Source: Telmatactis stephensoni (lineage: Eukaryota > Cnidaria > Anthozoa > Actiniaria > Isophelliidae). From it: DNA of 64,000 nucleotides. The DNA is taken from positions 1 through 64,000 of the forward strand of contig JALIZF010001734.1 in assembly GCA_029948255.1 (NCBI GenBank), in the 5' to 3' direction. A program made the position numbers and the translations under genes. A model generated the notes under the pieces. The model had not been told where the DNA came from and made no database searches. It saw nothing but the letters and a program-made list of their open reading frames with translations. Positions 23,351 through 36,051 of this stretch are shown here, in pieces; position 1 is the first letter of the stretch; each line of letters starts with the position of its first letter.

Positions 23351-24525
23351 GCGACCATTCGCCTCAAAAGTTTCGCAAAACTGAATTTGCAAAGTTTCGA
23401 AGCAAAGGCCATCTGCCTATCGACCATTCGCCGCAAAAGTTTCGCAAAACTGAATTTGCAAAGTTTCGAAGCAAAGGCCATCTGCCTATCGACCATTCGC
23501 CGCAAAAGTTTCGCAAAACTGAATTTGCAAAGTTTCGAAGCAAAGGCCATCTGCCTATCGACCATTCGCCGCAAAAGTTTCGCAAAACTGAATTTGCAAA
23601 GTTTCGAAGCAAAGGCCATCTGCCTATCGACCATTCGCCTCAAAAGTTTCGCAAAAGTGAATTTGCAAAGTTTCGAAGCAAAGGCCATCTGCCTATCGAC
23701 CATTCGCCTCAAAAGTTTCGCAAAAGTGAATTTGCAAAGTTTCGAAGCAAAGGCCATCTGCCTAAGCGACCATTCGCCTCAAAAGTTTCGCAAAAGTGAA
23801 TTTGCAAAGTTTCGAAGCAAAGGCCATCTGCCTATCGACCATTCGCCGCAAAAGTTTCGCAAAAGTGAATTTGCAAAGTTTCGAAGCAAAGGCCATCTGC
23901 CTATCGACCATTCGCCGCAAAAGTTTCGCAAAACTGAATTTGCAAAGTTTCGAAGCAAAGGCCATCTGCCTAAGCGACCATTCGCCTCAAAAGTTTCGCA
24001 AAAGTGAATTTGCAAAGTTTCGAAGCAAAGGCCATCTGCCTATCGACCATTCGCCGCAAAAGTTTCGCAAAAGTGAATTTGCAAAGTTTCGAAGCAAAGG
24101 CCATCTGCCTATCGACCATTCGCCGCAAAAGTTTCGCAAAACTGAATTTGCAAAGTTTCGAAGCAAAGGCCATCTGCCTATCGACCATTCGCCTCAAAAG
24201 TTTCGCAAAGCTGAATTTGCAAAGTTTCGAAGCAAAGGCCATCTGCCTAAGCGACCATTCGCCGCAAAAGTTTCGCAAAACTGAATTTGCAAAGTTTCGA
24301 AGCAAAGGCCATCTGCCTATCGACCATTCGCCGCAAAAGTTTCGCAAAAGTGAATTTGCAAAGTTTCGAAGCAAAGGCCATCTGCCTATCGACCATTCGC
24401 CGCAAAAGTTTCGCAAAAGTGAATTTGCAAAGTTTCGAAGCAAAGGCCATCTGCCTAAGCGACCATTCGCCGCAAAAGTTTCGCAAAAGTGAATTTGCAA
24501 AGTTTCGAAGCAAAGGTCATCTATC
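23351..24525. repeat. 69-bp satellite, 17 units
   Basis: The unit contains GACCATTCGCC, AAAAGTTTCGCAAAA, TGAATTTGCAAAG and GGCCATCTGCC. Most units are 69 bp, but four end TAAGC in place of TATC and are 70 bp. Sites that alternate between units (CCTC/CCGC, AACT/AAGT, TATC/TAAGC) form patterns showing multi-unit duplication. Because 69 is divisible by 3, long frames stay open on both strands, but the 70-bp units shift them. I regard all those ORFs as non-coding. Confidence 0.95.
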
Positions 24526-25664
24526 TAACTAACATTGACAACAAAAATTTTCAAAAGAACTTTGCAGAGTCTCGCAGCAAATGTCTTCTATCTTTTACTG
24601 GTGTCTGTGTAGGCTATACCAATGCGGCTCCCATACGGCCAAATGATTTCGACAACCTGAAATGAGTGCTAGCTTGATTTGAATCGTTAGCAGGGTTACT
24701 GTTGAGATAGACACTCAGTTCAGTATTGCCCTTTAAACATAATGTTATTTAATTAAAATTCAAATAAATAAGTTCCAGTTCAAACAAATTAAACTGCTGT
24801 TGGAATCGTCAGGGAGAGGTTTTTCCGGTTACAACAGTCAAAAGACTATATAATCTTTTTCTAAGGTAGAATGCCAAAATTTTACCGTTGTTCGTAAAAT
24901 CTTGTTGATATTTCAAGGTTCTTTTTGCCTTTAGAGATATGGTAAAACACTCTGTGAATACAACCAAATGGTCTTGCGAGAAGAAAACGAATACATACAG
25001 TTCTTGAAATATCACCAATCTTTTTATTCCAAACATGTTTCGGCAGCGTCACACTGACGTACAAGAATAGGTGTACAAGAATATCTATAAAATATACATA
25101 AAGCGCAGCCTCTTTTAATATCAGTAGAAAGTCCGTGAGTGAATGCCCAAATCAGAGATAACAGTATTGAAGTAACTTAATAATTTCCCCAAGAAAACGT
25201 TAAAGATTGAGAGCAAAGCTAAGGGCCTGTTTGCACTACAACGAAATACTTTAGGTGTATTCAAAACTTAACACTTAGGCATAGTGCAAACAGGTACTTA
25301 CAAAAACTGCTAATATTTGGGTAAGCAATTTTCAAAGGAGTTGTCATCTTGTTTGCAAAGCCAATTAGGTTATAGCGGTAAATTAGTTTCCAACCGGTGA
25401 CTAAAATAATTAATTGTTCGCGATCGAGCATTACATAAGATTTAAGAACAAGAAAACAACCCAAGGGGGTGCGCTTTAGTTAGTTAAGGGTCCGTCCCAT
25501 AACCAACGAGAGGATAAGAAATAATCCTGGTCTGTCAAGATGTTGACCTTGGAGGTCATGCTTCAAAATTCATCATCATGCACCAACAGAGCAACACGAG
25601 CACTCTACATACAGTAACATTTCGTTTATTGTAAACACAATAAACATATAATGACTCTTAATTT

Positions 25665-26840
25665 TGAATCCTACATCTTTATTTCGGTTGTAAAAACTTC
25701 TATTTTGCCGGCCGTCTTGTTTTGAAATGTACCACAAACAGTGAGTTGGTGGGTAAACGAACACCTAAAGGAATGTTACAAAAAGCCTAGTGAAAACACA
25801 CTCCACTGTATCCTGGCATGTAGCTTTGTGTTTTACATTTCTAGAGCTGAGTTTGGCCTTCCAAAAAAAAAAACCCAAAAAACCCCCAGAAAATATGAAA
25901 AATTTAACATACACATTGATTGGTATCCATCGGATTTTTTCTGGAACATGTCAACTGTATGTGAGTCGTAGGCAACCTACCGCCTTGTATCTTTACCCTT
26001 CTGGCGCGAAAAATACTACAATAGGTTAGTTGACAGATATCTGCCAGATTAGTAAACAAAAGACAACCAGAGAACTGTTCTCAGAACAGAAGTGAACAGA
26101 ACCTACAGAAAGTTATAAAAGAAAATTGAATTCAACGGTAACCCTGTTTTAACTGACAATAAATGTTTTAGGACCTGATTATATAAACCAGGTTGGGCCA
26201 GTAAGCTGGCTGACTTCTTTTGCTTTTTGGTCCCAAGGGAAAAAAGCCCTTAGTGAAAACTTTGAGAAAGTTACACTTCTTGTTTTCTATATCAAAGTTG
26301 TCCCGTGCACAAATACCATACAAAAAATCCCTGGAGAAGCATGTGACAGAAAAATTGAACGAATTTCACGTTTTGTTCAAAATCTGACAAGAATTTCAGT
26401 GGAGGGAGTCGCCTTTTGCTACATGCCGGTGTATCAATGCTTGACACATCAAAAGAAAGCAAGTGGCGGTATGTTTTGGAACTCCGGAAAGCCTTGAAAA
26501 AGCACGCAAACTCAGTGACAGATATCTGTCACATTATTTAGTTAATGTTTGTTAACTAACAGACCATCCTACAATCGTTTTCAGTTGAAACCGCAGATAA
26601 CAATCATGTACTTAAAAGAATGACTACATTTTGAATCCTACATCTTTATTTCTTGTTAAGGGTTGTAAAAACTTCTATTTTGACGGCCGTCTTGTTTTAA
26701 AATGAAAGTTACAACACCAAAAACACAACTGCAAACAGTTGGTGGGCGGGTTGGTGGGTAAACGAACACCTAAAGGAATGTTACCGGAAATGTAGCCCGG
26801 CATGAGCTTTGTGTTTTTAAATACATTTCCGGAGTTACAT
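25665..26840. repeat. Two direct copies of a ~190-bp segment
   Basis: 25,665-25,860 and 26,630-26,840 share CCTACATCTTTATTTC, AAAACTTCTATTTTG, GGCCGTCTTGTTTT and GTAAACGAACACCTAAAGGA in the same order and orientation. Both copies are followed by GACAGATATCTG sequences nearby (26,032 and 26,517). They lie within the 6.76-kb element. They have no credible coding content. Confidence 0.6.
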
Positions 26841-26849
26841 TTAAGATGA

Positions 26850-28656
26850 AAAATATAGACACTGATAAACTAATCATCGCCTACTGCAAATGTCGTCCAA
26901 GTTGCATTGCAACGGCTGTGTTTTTGAATCAGACTAGAACAATTATAATTCTAAAAGGCTTATTATAACAACAGATAACAATAGTTGTGGACAAACAATA
27001 ATAACTTTAAGCAGTAAAAGTTTGTTTTGTAGTATAAAAAGTCAACATTCGCTAAACCGTTCCTTGAAGAGTGATTTTGATGAATAGGTTGTTCTGTTTT
27101 GTAGGCCGACTGTCAGCAAACGAGATACATTCGCACAGTCTGCTAATAAGCACACGAATCAAATCGAAGTGCATTAGCTTGACCTTTCCTAGAGGCATTA
27201 CATTTTAGTTTTTCGTTTTTGGATAGTTTGAAGAAGATTTAGGTAACGATAAGAGCTTACGTCTCATATATCCAAAACTTGACTGATTCAATTTTATGTC
27301 CCTTACTGAAAATGATTACATTACATTACATTCTGAATCGATTAAAACTCTGGAAATTACACAAACGAAACTAAGTAAAAAAATAAAAAAATTAAAAAGG
27401 AATTCGTCGTTTTTTTATGTATCTTCTTGATCAATGTGGGTAACAGAACCGGAATTTGAGTGGCTTCATGGGTAAACAAAAATTAACCAACATATTTTGA
27501 TAAAGATTACTTCAGGAACCTACAACAGGATCACGGCTGCAAGATGAATACCTGCAGAAAGTTTTTCTGCTCGCTGGGTACAAGATGACAAGTTCGATAG
27601 TCATCTCAGCCCAAACATTAAAGAAAAGCTAAGTTCCGTCAGTGGATGTCACCCATTGCTATGATTTAGCATCATTACCACGTTGCATTGAACTACGTTA
27701 AATTTAGTTCAAAGTTAAGCATCTAATACAATGTATATACGTAAAGTACTGATAACGACTATATTCGCTAATCTCAAACAATGACCCACTCACCTGTATT
27801 ATACCATATTTTCCTCATGTTAAGTCTCTAATAGCCAGTGAATCATTACCAGCCCTTATCAGGGAAGACCAGCTAGGGCACTGAGGGTCAAATGAGTGCA
27901 TGAGCTGAAAACGTATAGGTATTCAGGTTATTAACTATTACACTTATTAAGTACGGAGGAACATTGAAGAAATGAATGAAAACATTGTATGGATGTGATG
28001 TATCTGTACCTCAAGAACGTAGGACGTAGGCATGCCATTATTCCCGCCAAATACATATCCTTATGTAAAATAGATTGTCTTGAACCTACAAATCAATTTT
28101 TTACAAATCAGTAAGGCAATAGGCAGACTATGTATTTTTTCAGCTTTGCCGCTTACCTTTAGCTGACTTTCAAACAGGATGGAATATCAACAACAACAAC
28201 GCCTTCGTCCTCAGGACCGATGCTCACCAGAACTGATATACATGCTGACCACGTGTGTTAGCACTGTACGACCAGTACATGACAAGCTATGGTCTGATTT
28301 GTCGAAAAAATGACGAGTTGACAGATGGATTACTATTTCCCTCCAATTATCAAAATGCCCGATAAATTTACACAGGCTTCCCGGTCTTTGGTCATATGAC
28401 TAGTTATGTGGGTTTCCTGTTGTTTTGCCAAGAAACCAACAGTTGCGTTGTTAGCCAGAGACCTGGCAGTGATTCCTAGGGACATAGCGAATTTATTTAA
28501 CAGCCAGGAAATTAAAATTTTGTCTTAATATACCAGCCAGGCACAGTTATTCCGAAATACGAGCCAGAGGTCATTATATGCATTTTTGTTTCCCAGCCAG
28601 CAACAAAAGTTATGTGGAGCGGATATTTTGTGGAGCGGCTCGGTTGGGTACTCCTG
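26850..28656. other. Right part of the 6.76-kb element; no gene seen
   Basis: AT-rich sequence without a frame longer than about 60 codons with any recognisable feature. The last 230 bases (28,430-28,656) are the right terminal repeat, with several CCAGCCAG boxes. Confidence 0.4.
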
Positions 28657-29450
28657 CCAAGGTCAGGGTTTTTTTTAATTTGGTCAAGTAATGGCACTTG
28701 ATGACAATTTTTCTATGCTGACAAATTACTGCTTCAAAACCAATGATAAAAATCCATTTTTAGCACTTGCAAAAACAAGAAAACTTTAGTTCGACACATT
28801 GTCGATGCTTTCAGTCATATCATCAGAGCTGTTCTAGTACCACATTTATAATTTCTGCTAATATTGAAAATTTATTCGATTCATCTCATTGAAAATCATT
28901 CTTTATAAAAATGAGATAGAAAGGACATATAGTTAAGAAGACAGACAAATATATACTGATATTTTCTTTTCGAATTTAATTCGAATCGAATTCAATCAAT
29001 ACTGGGAATGACAATATTGACCAAAAACCCTAACAGTGCTTTGATAATTCCGATTGCGTAGCAACTCTTCTTATTCCGCAGTATACATGCAAATGTCTAT
29101 ATTGGACAGTACGTCCGTGGTATGAGTTGATGCAAGAGTGATGCATGTTTGTACTCTCGAAAGCATCTAAAATGAACAATCACCACCTTGTTCAGCCCTT
29201 TTTCAATATATTTTTATTCAAATCTACAAGATTTCCTTTGCCTACGAGCATGACGGAATATATAGGAATCGAAATTTCAACTAATCCAACTGAAAGAAAA
29301 CTATAATAACTGGCTAATTCATTTGTTCTCACAACCTCGCTCAACACAAAAATAATTTTTAAATATTTTTAAATGTATCATCTTCATATTAACAAGATAA
29401 GTATACGTAACATCATTTTTTTACTTGCATATATCCTAATATTTCCTTAC

Positions 29451-29590
29451 CTCTTATAATCAACTTGTACGACGTTAAGTAGTTTGATAGTTGAACAGTT
29501 TTCACTGGAGGTCTTCTCTGGTTGAAGTATTAACGAGAAATGAGCTTCTACATCGAAACAACTTCCTCAGTAACTACAAATTTGAGTAGA
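29451..29590 (-). other. CTHRC1-like: Putative 5' noncoding exon of collagen gene 2
   Basis: On the minus strand a conserved segment ends ATTATAAGAG followed by the donor GTAAGG. The same donor context occurs at 39,631, with a close variant at 49,241 and 941. Gene 2 has an acceptor four bases before its ATG, so the two can be joined by one intron that now contains the 6.76-kb element. The 5' limit is not defined. Confidence 0.5.
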
Positions 29591-30374
29591 AATAGCATTT
29601 TCTTGTTTTCACATGTTGAGTAAATAGACTAACTGCTCTTGAATTTAATCGCATTAAGTTGAAGAGAAAACAAACAACTAACTTTTAAAAGATCTAAATT
29701 TATTGAATCCAAAAATAATAAGTACATACAAATAAAGAACTAGTCGAACATTTAATTAGTTAAATGAATATAGACTTCACATTTAGCAAGAACGTTTAGA
29801 TGCAAAATATATACCTTAGCGATACATGTATAGTATAGAAATAGACCGACTGATGTTGAATGAAAATTGTATCCAAATTAAACTATAGTGATTTAGAATG
29901 TCGAGTGGATAACTTAATGATTTCCCTTTAACTGTTAAGCAGAAATAATGAACTGTTAGGAAATGTATATAAATACCATACTTTTTTCTAACAGATAAAA
30001 AGCTGAATAGTCGCTGATACGTACTTAGGGCCTAGGGTAACGAAACACCGTCATCAATTTAGAATAATAGAATAACAGACAAGGTAGATGACAAGGAGCT
30101 GTCACTAGTTTTGTTAAATAACTTTTCCCGTTCACTTTGGCAATAAACGTCTCTCTAACAATTATATTGTTTGATCTTAAACTATACCTGCAGTTTTAGC
30201 AATCCTACAATCACCTTTAATTTGTCAATAGTTACCTCATTTCACATCTCCAACATCAGTAGAACATTAAAACACAGCGTCAAAAGTTTATAAGATTTAA
30301 TTGCTAAGGTAACACCCATAAGGCTCAATTCTCACAAATTTGCGACTTGTGTCTATGTGGTTGACATTTATTAC

Positions 30375-30648
30375 ATGGGCTTCCTGTGGAAGCGAAGCCC
30401 ATGTTGAAAATTCGCTATTGTTCATGTTTGTCGTCTTGGTCGTCAAAATGTCCACGCATGCGTGTTGTCGTCTTGATCGGGAAAGGCATTTGTTGAGATA
30501 CCGCGAATTTATCGTGAAACTTAAGCCAAACAAGCTACCTATCTATAGTTTGATAGACGTATCAGTACATATTGATTTTATAGCTAAATTGTACATTGTT
30601 ATACGTAATAAAAACGAAGCTTATGACTAATTATAATAGGAAGCCCAT
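30375..30648. mobile_element. 274-bp insertion with ATGGGCTTCCT inverted ends
   Basis: The sequence begins ATGGGCTTCCT and ends AGGAAGCCCAT, and interrupts a stretch that continues uninterrupted in the paralogue near 40,915. The target duplication could not be fixed. The 96-codon ORF spanning it (30,340-30,630) is not conserved. Confidence 0.5.
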
Positions 30649-32751
30649 GTTCACGCAGTTATGCGTCTAGTTCTTGTAGGTAAGGGGTAGATCTCCTCGT
30701 AACTACGTCCCTACTCAAAATTGCTTCTTGTTCAAAAGACGGATTATCCCCCCCCCCCCCTAAAAAAATTAAAATGAAGAAAGAAGAATAAAAATAAGAA
30801 ATAGAAAAAAAATATGTATCTAAAAATAAAAATATTAATTTTGTCATTTGTTTCTTTCAGCTCCTGGCCTTGCGTGATCGCCGGAAACGATAAATTCAAG
30901 GACAAATACTAAACTGCTAAATGAATTCATAGCGTATCAGTTTATTGATTGACACATTTCCCTCTTTCACGTGTTTAACTGAATTGATCTATGGTCAGTC
31001 ATTTGAACGCAATTGTGGTAAATAAACTCTTAAAGAGCAGTTTATATGACTATCGGTGAAAACTGAGTCGCTATCGTTCCGAGCCGTGTTTCAGAGTACT
31101 GTGGTTGACCAATATTGATAGTGCTATCCAATGTCTTGAACAAATAAAAAAACAAAGTGGGCTATTTTTTCAACAGGAAATTAATAAGCACTCTTTATTT
31201 GAGTCTAGCTACCTTCTTCATGGTTAACAGTTTGCACTCGTCTATATTGGTCTAAAAGTGGGAATCATGCAGTATTATTAAATTTTGCGCTGCAGCTTCT
31301 ACATGTGGATGAACTATATATGATAAAACAATCTTTATATCATTTTTAAAATATAATTCATCACTTTGTTTGGACAAAATTAAGTATGACAAATTAAGAA
31401 TCGACGTTTATGTATGTGCTTTACGGTGGCTTTGTTTTTCCAAATGATGATATAATGAAATATATATACTCTTTTATTATATATCAGTAACAATAAAACC
31501 AAATACATAAAGAGAGTTATTGAGCCTCTGCTACTGAAAAGAAACTTCTCCATTTTAGAACTGATTAAAGCTGCTAGTAAGACTGCTTCAAACTGACCCT
31601 GACACTAACACAAAAAGTGGCAAACAAATTAAATTTGAATCAATTAGCTGTTTAAGTAAAGAGGGAAGCTTTTTGCGTGTATGAACATGTTATATAAAAA
31701 TAGACTAATAGTTTGATTGAACAAACCATGTCAAGTCAACTGTCAGGTCAAAAGAACCAATTAAACAGCTATGGAAGAGGGAATTGTGGACGGTTGAACT
31801 CATACAGCTCAATATACACTCGCGGGGTGTGCGGTATGCTTCATGAAACAACCCTTATCCTTGTTTAAACCATAAAATGTGATTGGTTTCCTACCCTATT
31901 TCAGACCAAATTAAAAAGGTATATTAAAATAAATACCCTAATTTAGACGTCCAAAAAGGTCAAAACTCTACTTCACAAACATTCAAAAGTGTTCATAACA
32001 ACAGTTTGGCGCGCCGCAGATATGGGAATTGCCCTCCCTTTATACCTTCTGACTGATCATTCTGTCCAGTTCTGTAGATCTAAACCTAATTACATCCTAT
32101 CGAGTCTATCGACATTCGATTTTAAACTGTCAACCTCACTGACTAGGATTATGAGTCAAAAAAATAACCCATTACTGAACCACAAACACAAAGTAAAGCT
32201 GATAACTGTAAGGCTACTAATTGCTACGAACGTTGCAGATATGATCAATCGAAAACCGTCAAAATCCAGAAAACATCTACGGTAACTGATGCTCGGAAGC
32301 GGTAATACGTAGAATTGAAATTCACGAAAGAAACAAAAAAGGATCGAAATCACATCACTGTTTATCTTGCCCAATTTCCCCTCTCTTCCCCTTTCCTCCT
32401 CTCCCCTTCCCCCAGTAGCAGAAATTGCGTGAACACGAATCGATATCATGTTTCGTGGTTCTGTTATGCAAATGTAAACATCACAATGGGATTCAAATTG
32501 CCTGTCCTCTATTTAATCCTTTTTCCCGGTACTTGTTCATTTCAATTAACTTTTGGTATAACGTACACGGATCTCCTATTTCCCGTTTTGTTTTAATAAT
32601 TTATGCATCCTTTGATAAAACGACTCAAACGCGATGGATGAGCTGAGTTTCAACGCTATAAAGCGTTTTGAATGCCATTAAATCGGACACCATCCACAGA
32701 GCATTCCTCTGTGTTATTAATACATGCAATCGTTCACCAAAACGTTGTCCA

Positions 32752-33173
32752 CCCGGGGGGGGGGGGGGGGGGTACTCCCATATATTTACTATACGGGGAT
32801 GATCCGCTGAACAGGGTATGGTTTTTCGAGTTCCCTGTCATAAACAGGGTATCCTTTTTGCAATTTTTTGAGCTTCTTGTCATTTTCAGGGTAGCAGCTT
32901 TCTCATCAACCTTAGTCGTTAGCTAGCCACAACGGCAACGATCTGTCTAGAAGCTTTATTCATCGTTGTTCGATCACGGTCGCAACAAACTCGTTATGAA
33001 ACTCATTTACATTACAGACAAATAAGTACATTACATTCTGCAATTATTATGCTTTGTCATAAACAGGGTATGATATTTTGAGTTTTTCTGTCATAAACAG
33101 GGTAACCGTTTTAGGATCCCAGCGGAACATCCCCACCCAAATCCTGGTCAAGTACCCCCCCCCCCCCCCCGGG
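32752..33173. mobile_element. 422-bp MITE with homopolymer ends and 8-bp target duplication
   Basis: The ends read CCCGGGGG...GGTACT and the exact inverse. They are flanked by GTTGTCCA at 32,744-32,751 and 33,174-33,181. The partner block at about 42,663-42,680 reads GTTGTCCATCAACATTA without interruption. The internal sequence contains four phrases of the type AAACAGGGTA. An 8-bp duplication fits hAT-like transposition. A second copy is at 51,337-51,654. Confidence 0.85.
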
Positions 33174-33343
33174 GTTGTCCATCAACATTATACAATTGAA
33201 AGAACTGTTGTGTGACTAAAAAACGTACTTCCATTACGTTACATGAAACACCTAATTGATTGTGGTATAATGCAAATATACATGTAACGCATCTAATGCG
33301 TGCGTTACTTCAGTCTGCGCATGCATGGTAAACATATAGATGA

Positions 33344-34379
33344 TAGCCTGTGAACAGGCTCTCTGGGGGAGGGGGAGGGGAAGGGAAGGGAAAGGAGAAG
33401 GGGAGGGGAGGGGAGAGCCTGTAAGCATAGTTTGGAGAAAACCGTTCCGCCTCCAACTAATTAGTATTCAAAGTCACGCAAGAAAGGTCACGGTTGAGTT
33501 TTCAAAATGAATCAAAAGTCAAGCTTTTATTTGAATTACAGTGTAAATTATTATTAATTTCTTTGCAACTTGGACTTTTTTCTCGCTGACAAACGATTTT
33601 TTTACAAAGACGAGCGATTGACAAGACAAACTTCAGTCAAATGTACGACCGTTAAACATACCTGGCATCTCAAATGTCCCTCAAAACTTGAAATAAATTA
33701 TCTAGAACGTGGTTTATCAGAGTTTATTCTCTAAGCTTTAGTCTAAAAAATAAATCAAACAAATTAAATAAATTATACAAATAAATTGAATAAATTAAAC
33801 ATATTATGTCCGAAACGTATTACTGTCGGCCGTGAATCATTCTTCGCCTTTTGCAGCATCGAGCGTTAATTTGATCATTCAATAACATACATGCAGAAAC
33901 AAAAATCTGATTCAAAATCCTTACTACAGTGACACTAAAATGAACTTCATCAATAACGATGGCCACAAATTTGCCGGTTCCCTAGATTGCCGTTGCGAAG
34001 CTCCTTCAGCCATATTTCCTGGAGGACTTAATTCTGCACTCCATAGACAAGTTCTGCATCGCGTTCGTCGCATGTGCGTTCTTTTATATCGTCTTCATCT
34101 CCAAGTTGAACAGCTTTTATTCATTTCTCTTGGTACAGAGTTCTTCTTCGAACTGTTTACAATCTTTCTTGATCGTGATTGCCTTTTCTGCGACCATCCG
34201 TGACCGTCAATCAAAAATTGACCATTCAGAATCTGATAGCAGATTCTGGTATCAGGAACGGTTTTCTCCAAAAGATGCTTACAGGCTCTCCCCTTTCCCC
34301 TCTTGCGCCCCCCTCCCCTCCCCTTCTCCTTTCCCTTCCCTTCCCCTCCCCGTCCCCCAGAGAGCCTATTCACAGGCTA
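33344..34379. mobile_element. 1,036-bp hAT-like non-autonomous element
   Basis: Inverted ends begin TAGCCTGTGAACAGGCTCTC and continue for over 100 bases, including a long purine tract (33,365-33,416) mirrored as pyrimidines (34,290-34,358). Perfect 8-bp duplications ATAGATGA flank it (33,336-33,343 and 34,380-34,387). The 87-codon ORF at 33,940-34,203 has no DDE or BED motif. Confidence 0.85.
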
Positions 34380-34387
34380 ATAGATGA

Positions 34388-35032
34388 GGGATATCAATTT
34401 ATGTTACTGTCACGCCAAATGGGTCACATAGTTAATATATATATACCATTCTACGGGGAGTCGTAATGAGCTAACCGGGCTCCCTGTATACAGTTGTCGT
34501 TTTCCGGCCAAATCCAATTGAGTTGTGCACAATGCTAAAAACGTGACCTCTTGGCAACTACTGACTAGAGATGGTGTCTGAAAAGATTTGAAATGATGAA
34601 ACTAATTCTTTTTAGCAGTGTTTTGTCGTTATTAGTATTATGGTCTGTCCTTTAGTACTCGTCATGATGTTGGTTTGTTATTCTCTTCAATGTTTTGATA
34701 AAGTTCATTAACACAACAAGTTCATTTCAATCAGTCATTTCTTTAATTCATCCCATCACCTTACTACAGAATCAAAACAATAACTTATTCTATATCCTCA
34801 GTTACATCAGTTGATTTATCCATGGCAGTTTTCCAGCGCCCTTCAATCATTATTCACTTCTTCTAATTATCACTACAATAATAATAGCATAAAAACGACT
34901 GAACTTATCCAATCATTTTGTAAGCTATCATTGTTGTAGTGATAATCAGACCAAGTGACTAATGATTAAAGGTCACTGGAAAACTACTCGAGATAAATAT
35001 TACAGCATGTGTTGGTGATGAATGGCAAGCAC
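34388..35032. other. 3' flank and 3' UTR of collagen gene 3
   Basis: 34,388-34,520 matches the downstream flanks of genes 1 and 2. 34,560-35,032 is highly similar to 20,240-20,739 and 43,960-44,446, with a conserved minus-strand ATTAAA near 34,743 as likely polyadenylation signal. The shared inverted-repeat element is at 34,825-34,987. Confidence 0.6.
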
Positions 35033-36051
35033 TCATGGCTGGGGCCTGGGTACCTCCTCTACGAAAAGGCGGCTCGTGGACTGCCATCCCGTATGGGCGT
35101 CACCTGGGCCGCTACTGGCACAGTTACCGACATTGAAGCCCACACGAACGTGTCCCTTGTGGATCTTGTCACAGTGACCTTCAATATGGCGGACACGGTG
35201 AAGATCTTGAGTACCCGCACCTTTCCACATGTACACGATACCGTCTATTGCACGAGGATTCTTGCATTCAGCACCGTTGAACGTGAAGAACCAGCGTTTA
35301 CAGCAGTTATTACAGTTATGGATCCTTAAGTTACCATTCCAGTAGACATGGAGGATGGAATCAGTGTAATTTTTGTAGAAGACACAATCCTGAAAAAAGG
35401 TGTTGAACGAGAATTCAATCGCATTCAAAATTAACCGTACAGGAAAACAAGATAACATACTTTAATGAGTCCATTGTCTTTGCTCTCGCTAAACGCATTC
35501 CACGAACATTCTTTCCAGTTGAAATAGGCTGAAAGACCTCTCGTCCCAGGCTCTCCCTTCTCTCCTTTTGGACCAGCGTCTCCCTTTGCACCTTGAGGTC
35601 CCCGAAGACCTGGTGCACCGGTACTACCAGGAGGTCCGGGGGGACCTTGCTTGCCTTGAATACCTTTTGGACCTTGTGGACCTGGAATACCTGGTCTGCC
35701 GTCTCGTCCATCTCGTCCAGGAGCACCGGGTTTTCCTGGGAGACCGGGTATACCAGGACGACCCGCCAAACAGGCAAGGCCCGACTGAAAACAGATATTT
35801 GATTTGCGTTACTTTGAATAAGACTGTACACATTATACTATTTAGAGAGCGGTAATGTGGTTTATAAACGTAGGACTACAAGTAGGTCCAAAAAAGGAAT
35901 TATATATTTTTAAAATAATGATTCAATGTTTAGATAAAAAGTCAATGTTTACATGTTTTGCAGGTGATTGGTTGGACGCTGACTTGATGCTGGTTGGTAA
36001 AACAACAAACACGACCACACACAACAGCAACACCATCGTATAGGACTTCAT
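35033..36051 (-). CDS. CTHRC1-like: CTHRC1-like secreted collagen, paralogue 3 (3 coding exons, 259 aa)
   Basis: Coding exons are 35,953-36,051, 35,461-35,784 and 35,033-35,389, phase 0 (introns 168 and 71 bp). The signal peptide is [19 protein letters not shown]. There are 25 perfect Gly-X-Y triplets, but the middle third differs from genes 1 and 2 ([13 protein letters not shown]). The NWKECSW segment is kept. The C-terminal domain has one extra residue in the loop before [11 protein letters not shown] and a potential N-glycosylation site (KNYTDS) absent from the other copies. It ends RPQP. The ATG is preceded by a CACTGAG acceptor, so a leader exon is expected and is proposed at 39,631. It is the most diverged of the four in the C-terminal exon. 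Function is inferred from the family: secreted, trimeric, matrix-associated. Confidence 0.93.

Larger units (their letters stand above)
21898..28656. mobile_element. 6.76-kb inverted-repeat element inserted in the 5' UTR intron of gene 2
   Basis: The ends read CAAGAGTACCC and, inverted, CAGGAGTACCC. Direct 6-bp copies of CCAAGG flank them (21,892-21,897 and 28,657-28,662). Further in, both ends share ATATCCGCTCC and several CCAGCCAG boxes, giving diverged terminal repeats of about 250 bp. Gene 3's flank at about 36,165-36,180 (CTCCAAGATCAGG) is the uninterrupted site. Inside are a 69-bp satellite, nested inverted repeats and two direct repeats. No transposase could be recognised. The short ORFs at 24,809-25,064 have no known motif. 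Superfamily is unresolved. Confidence 0.7.
28663..32743. repeat. Segmental duplicate block (pairs with 36,160-42,680)
   Basis: Colinear similarity with 36,160-42,680 is clear at 28,680-29,110 and 36,190-37,380/39,040-39,120, at 29,440-29,700 and 39,615-39,870, at 31,000-31,400 and 41,225-41,560, and at 31,660-32,100 and 41,815-42,240. The differences are discrete insertions on either side. The block is the 5' flank of gene 2, as its partner is of gene 3. No protein gene is seen; the ORFs at 30,340, 31,989 and 32,315 are not kept open in the partner. Confidence 0.8.

Noticed and set aside
23311..24532. Many ORFs of 80-206 codons on both strands
   Set aside because: By-products of a 69-bp satellite whose length is a multiple of three; the same peptides appear in several frames and shift at 70-bp units.
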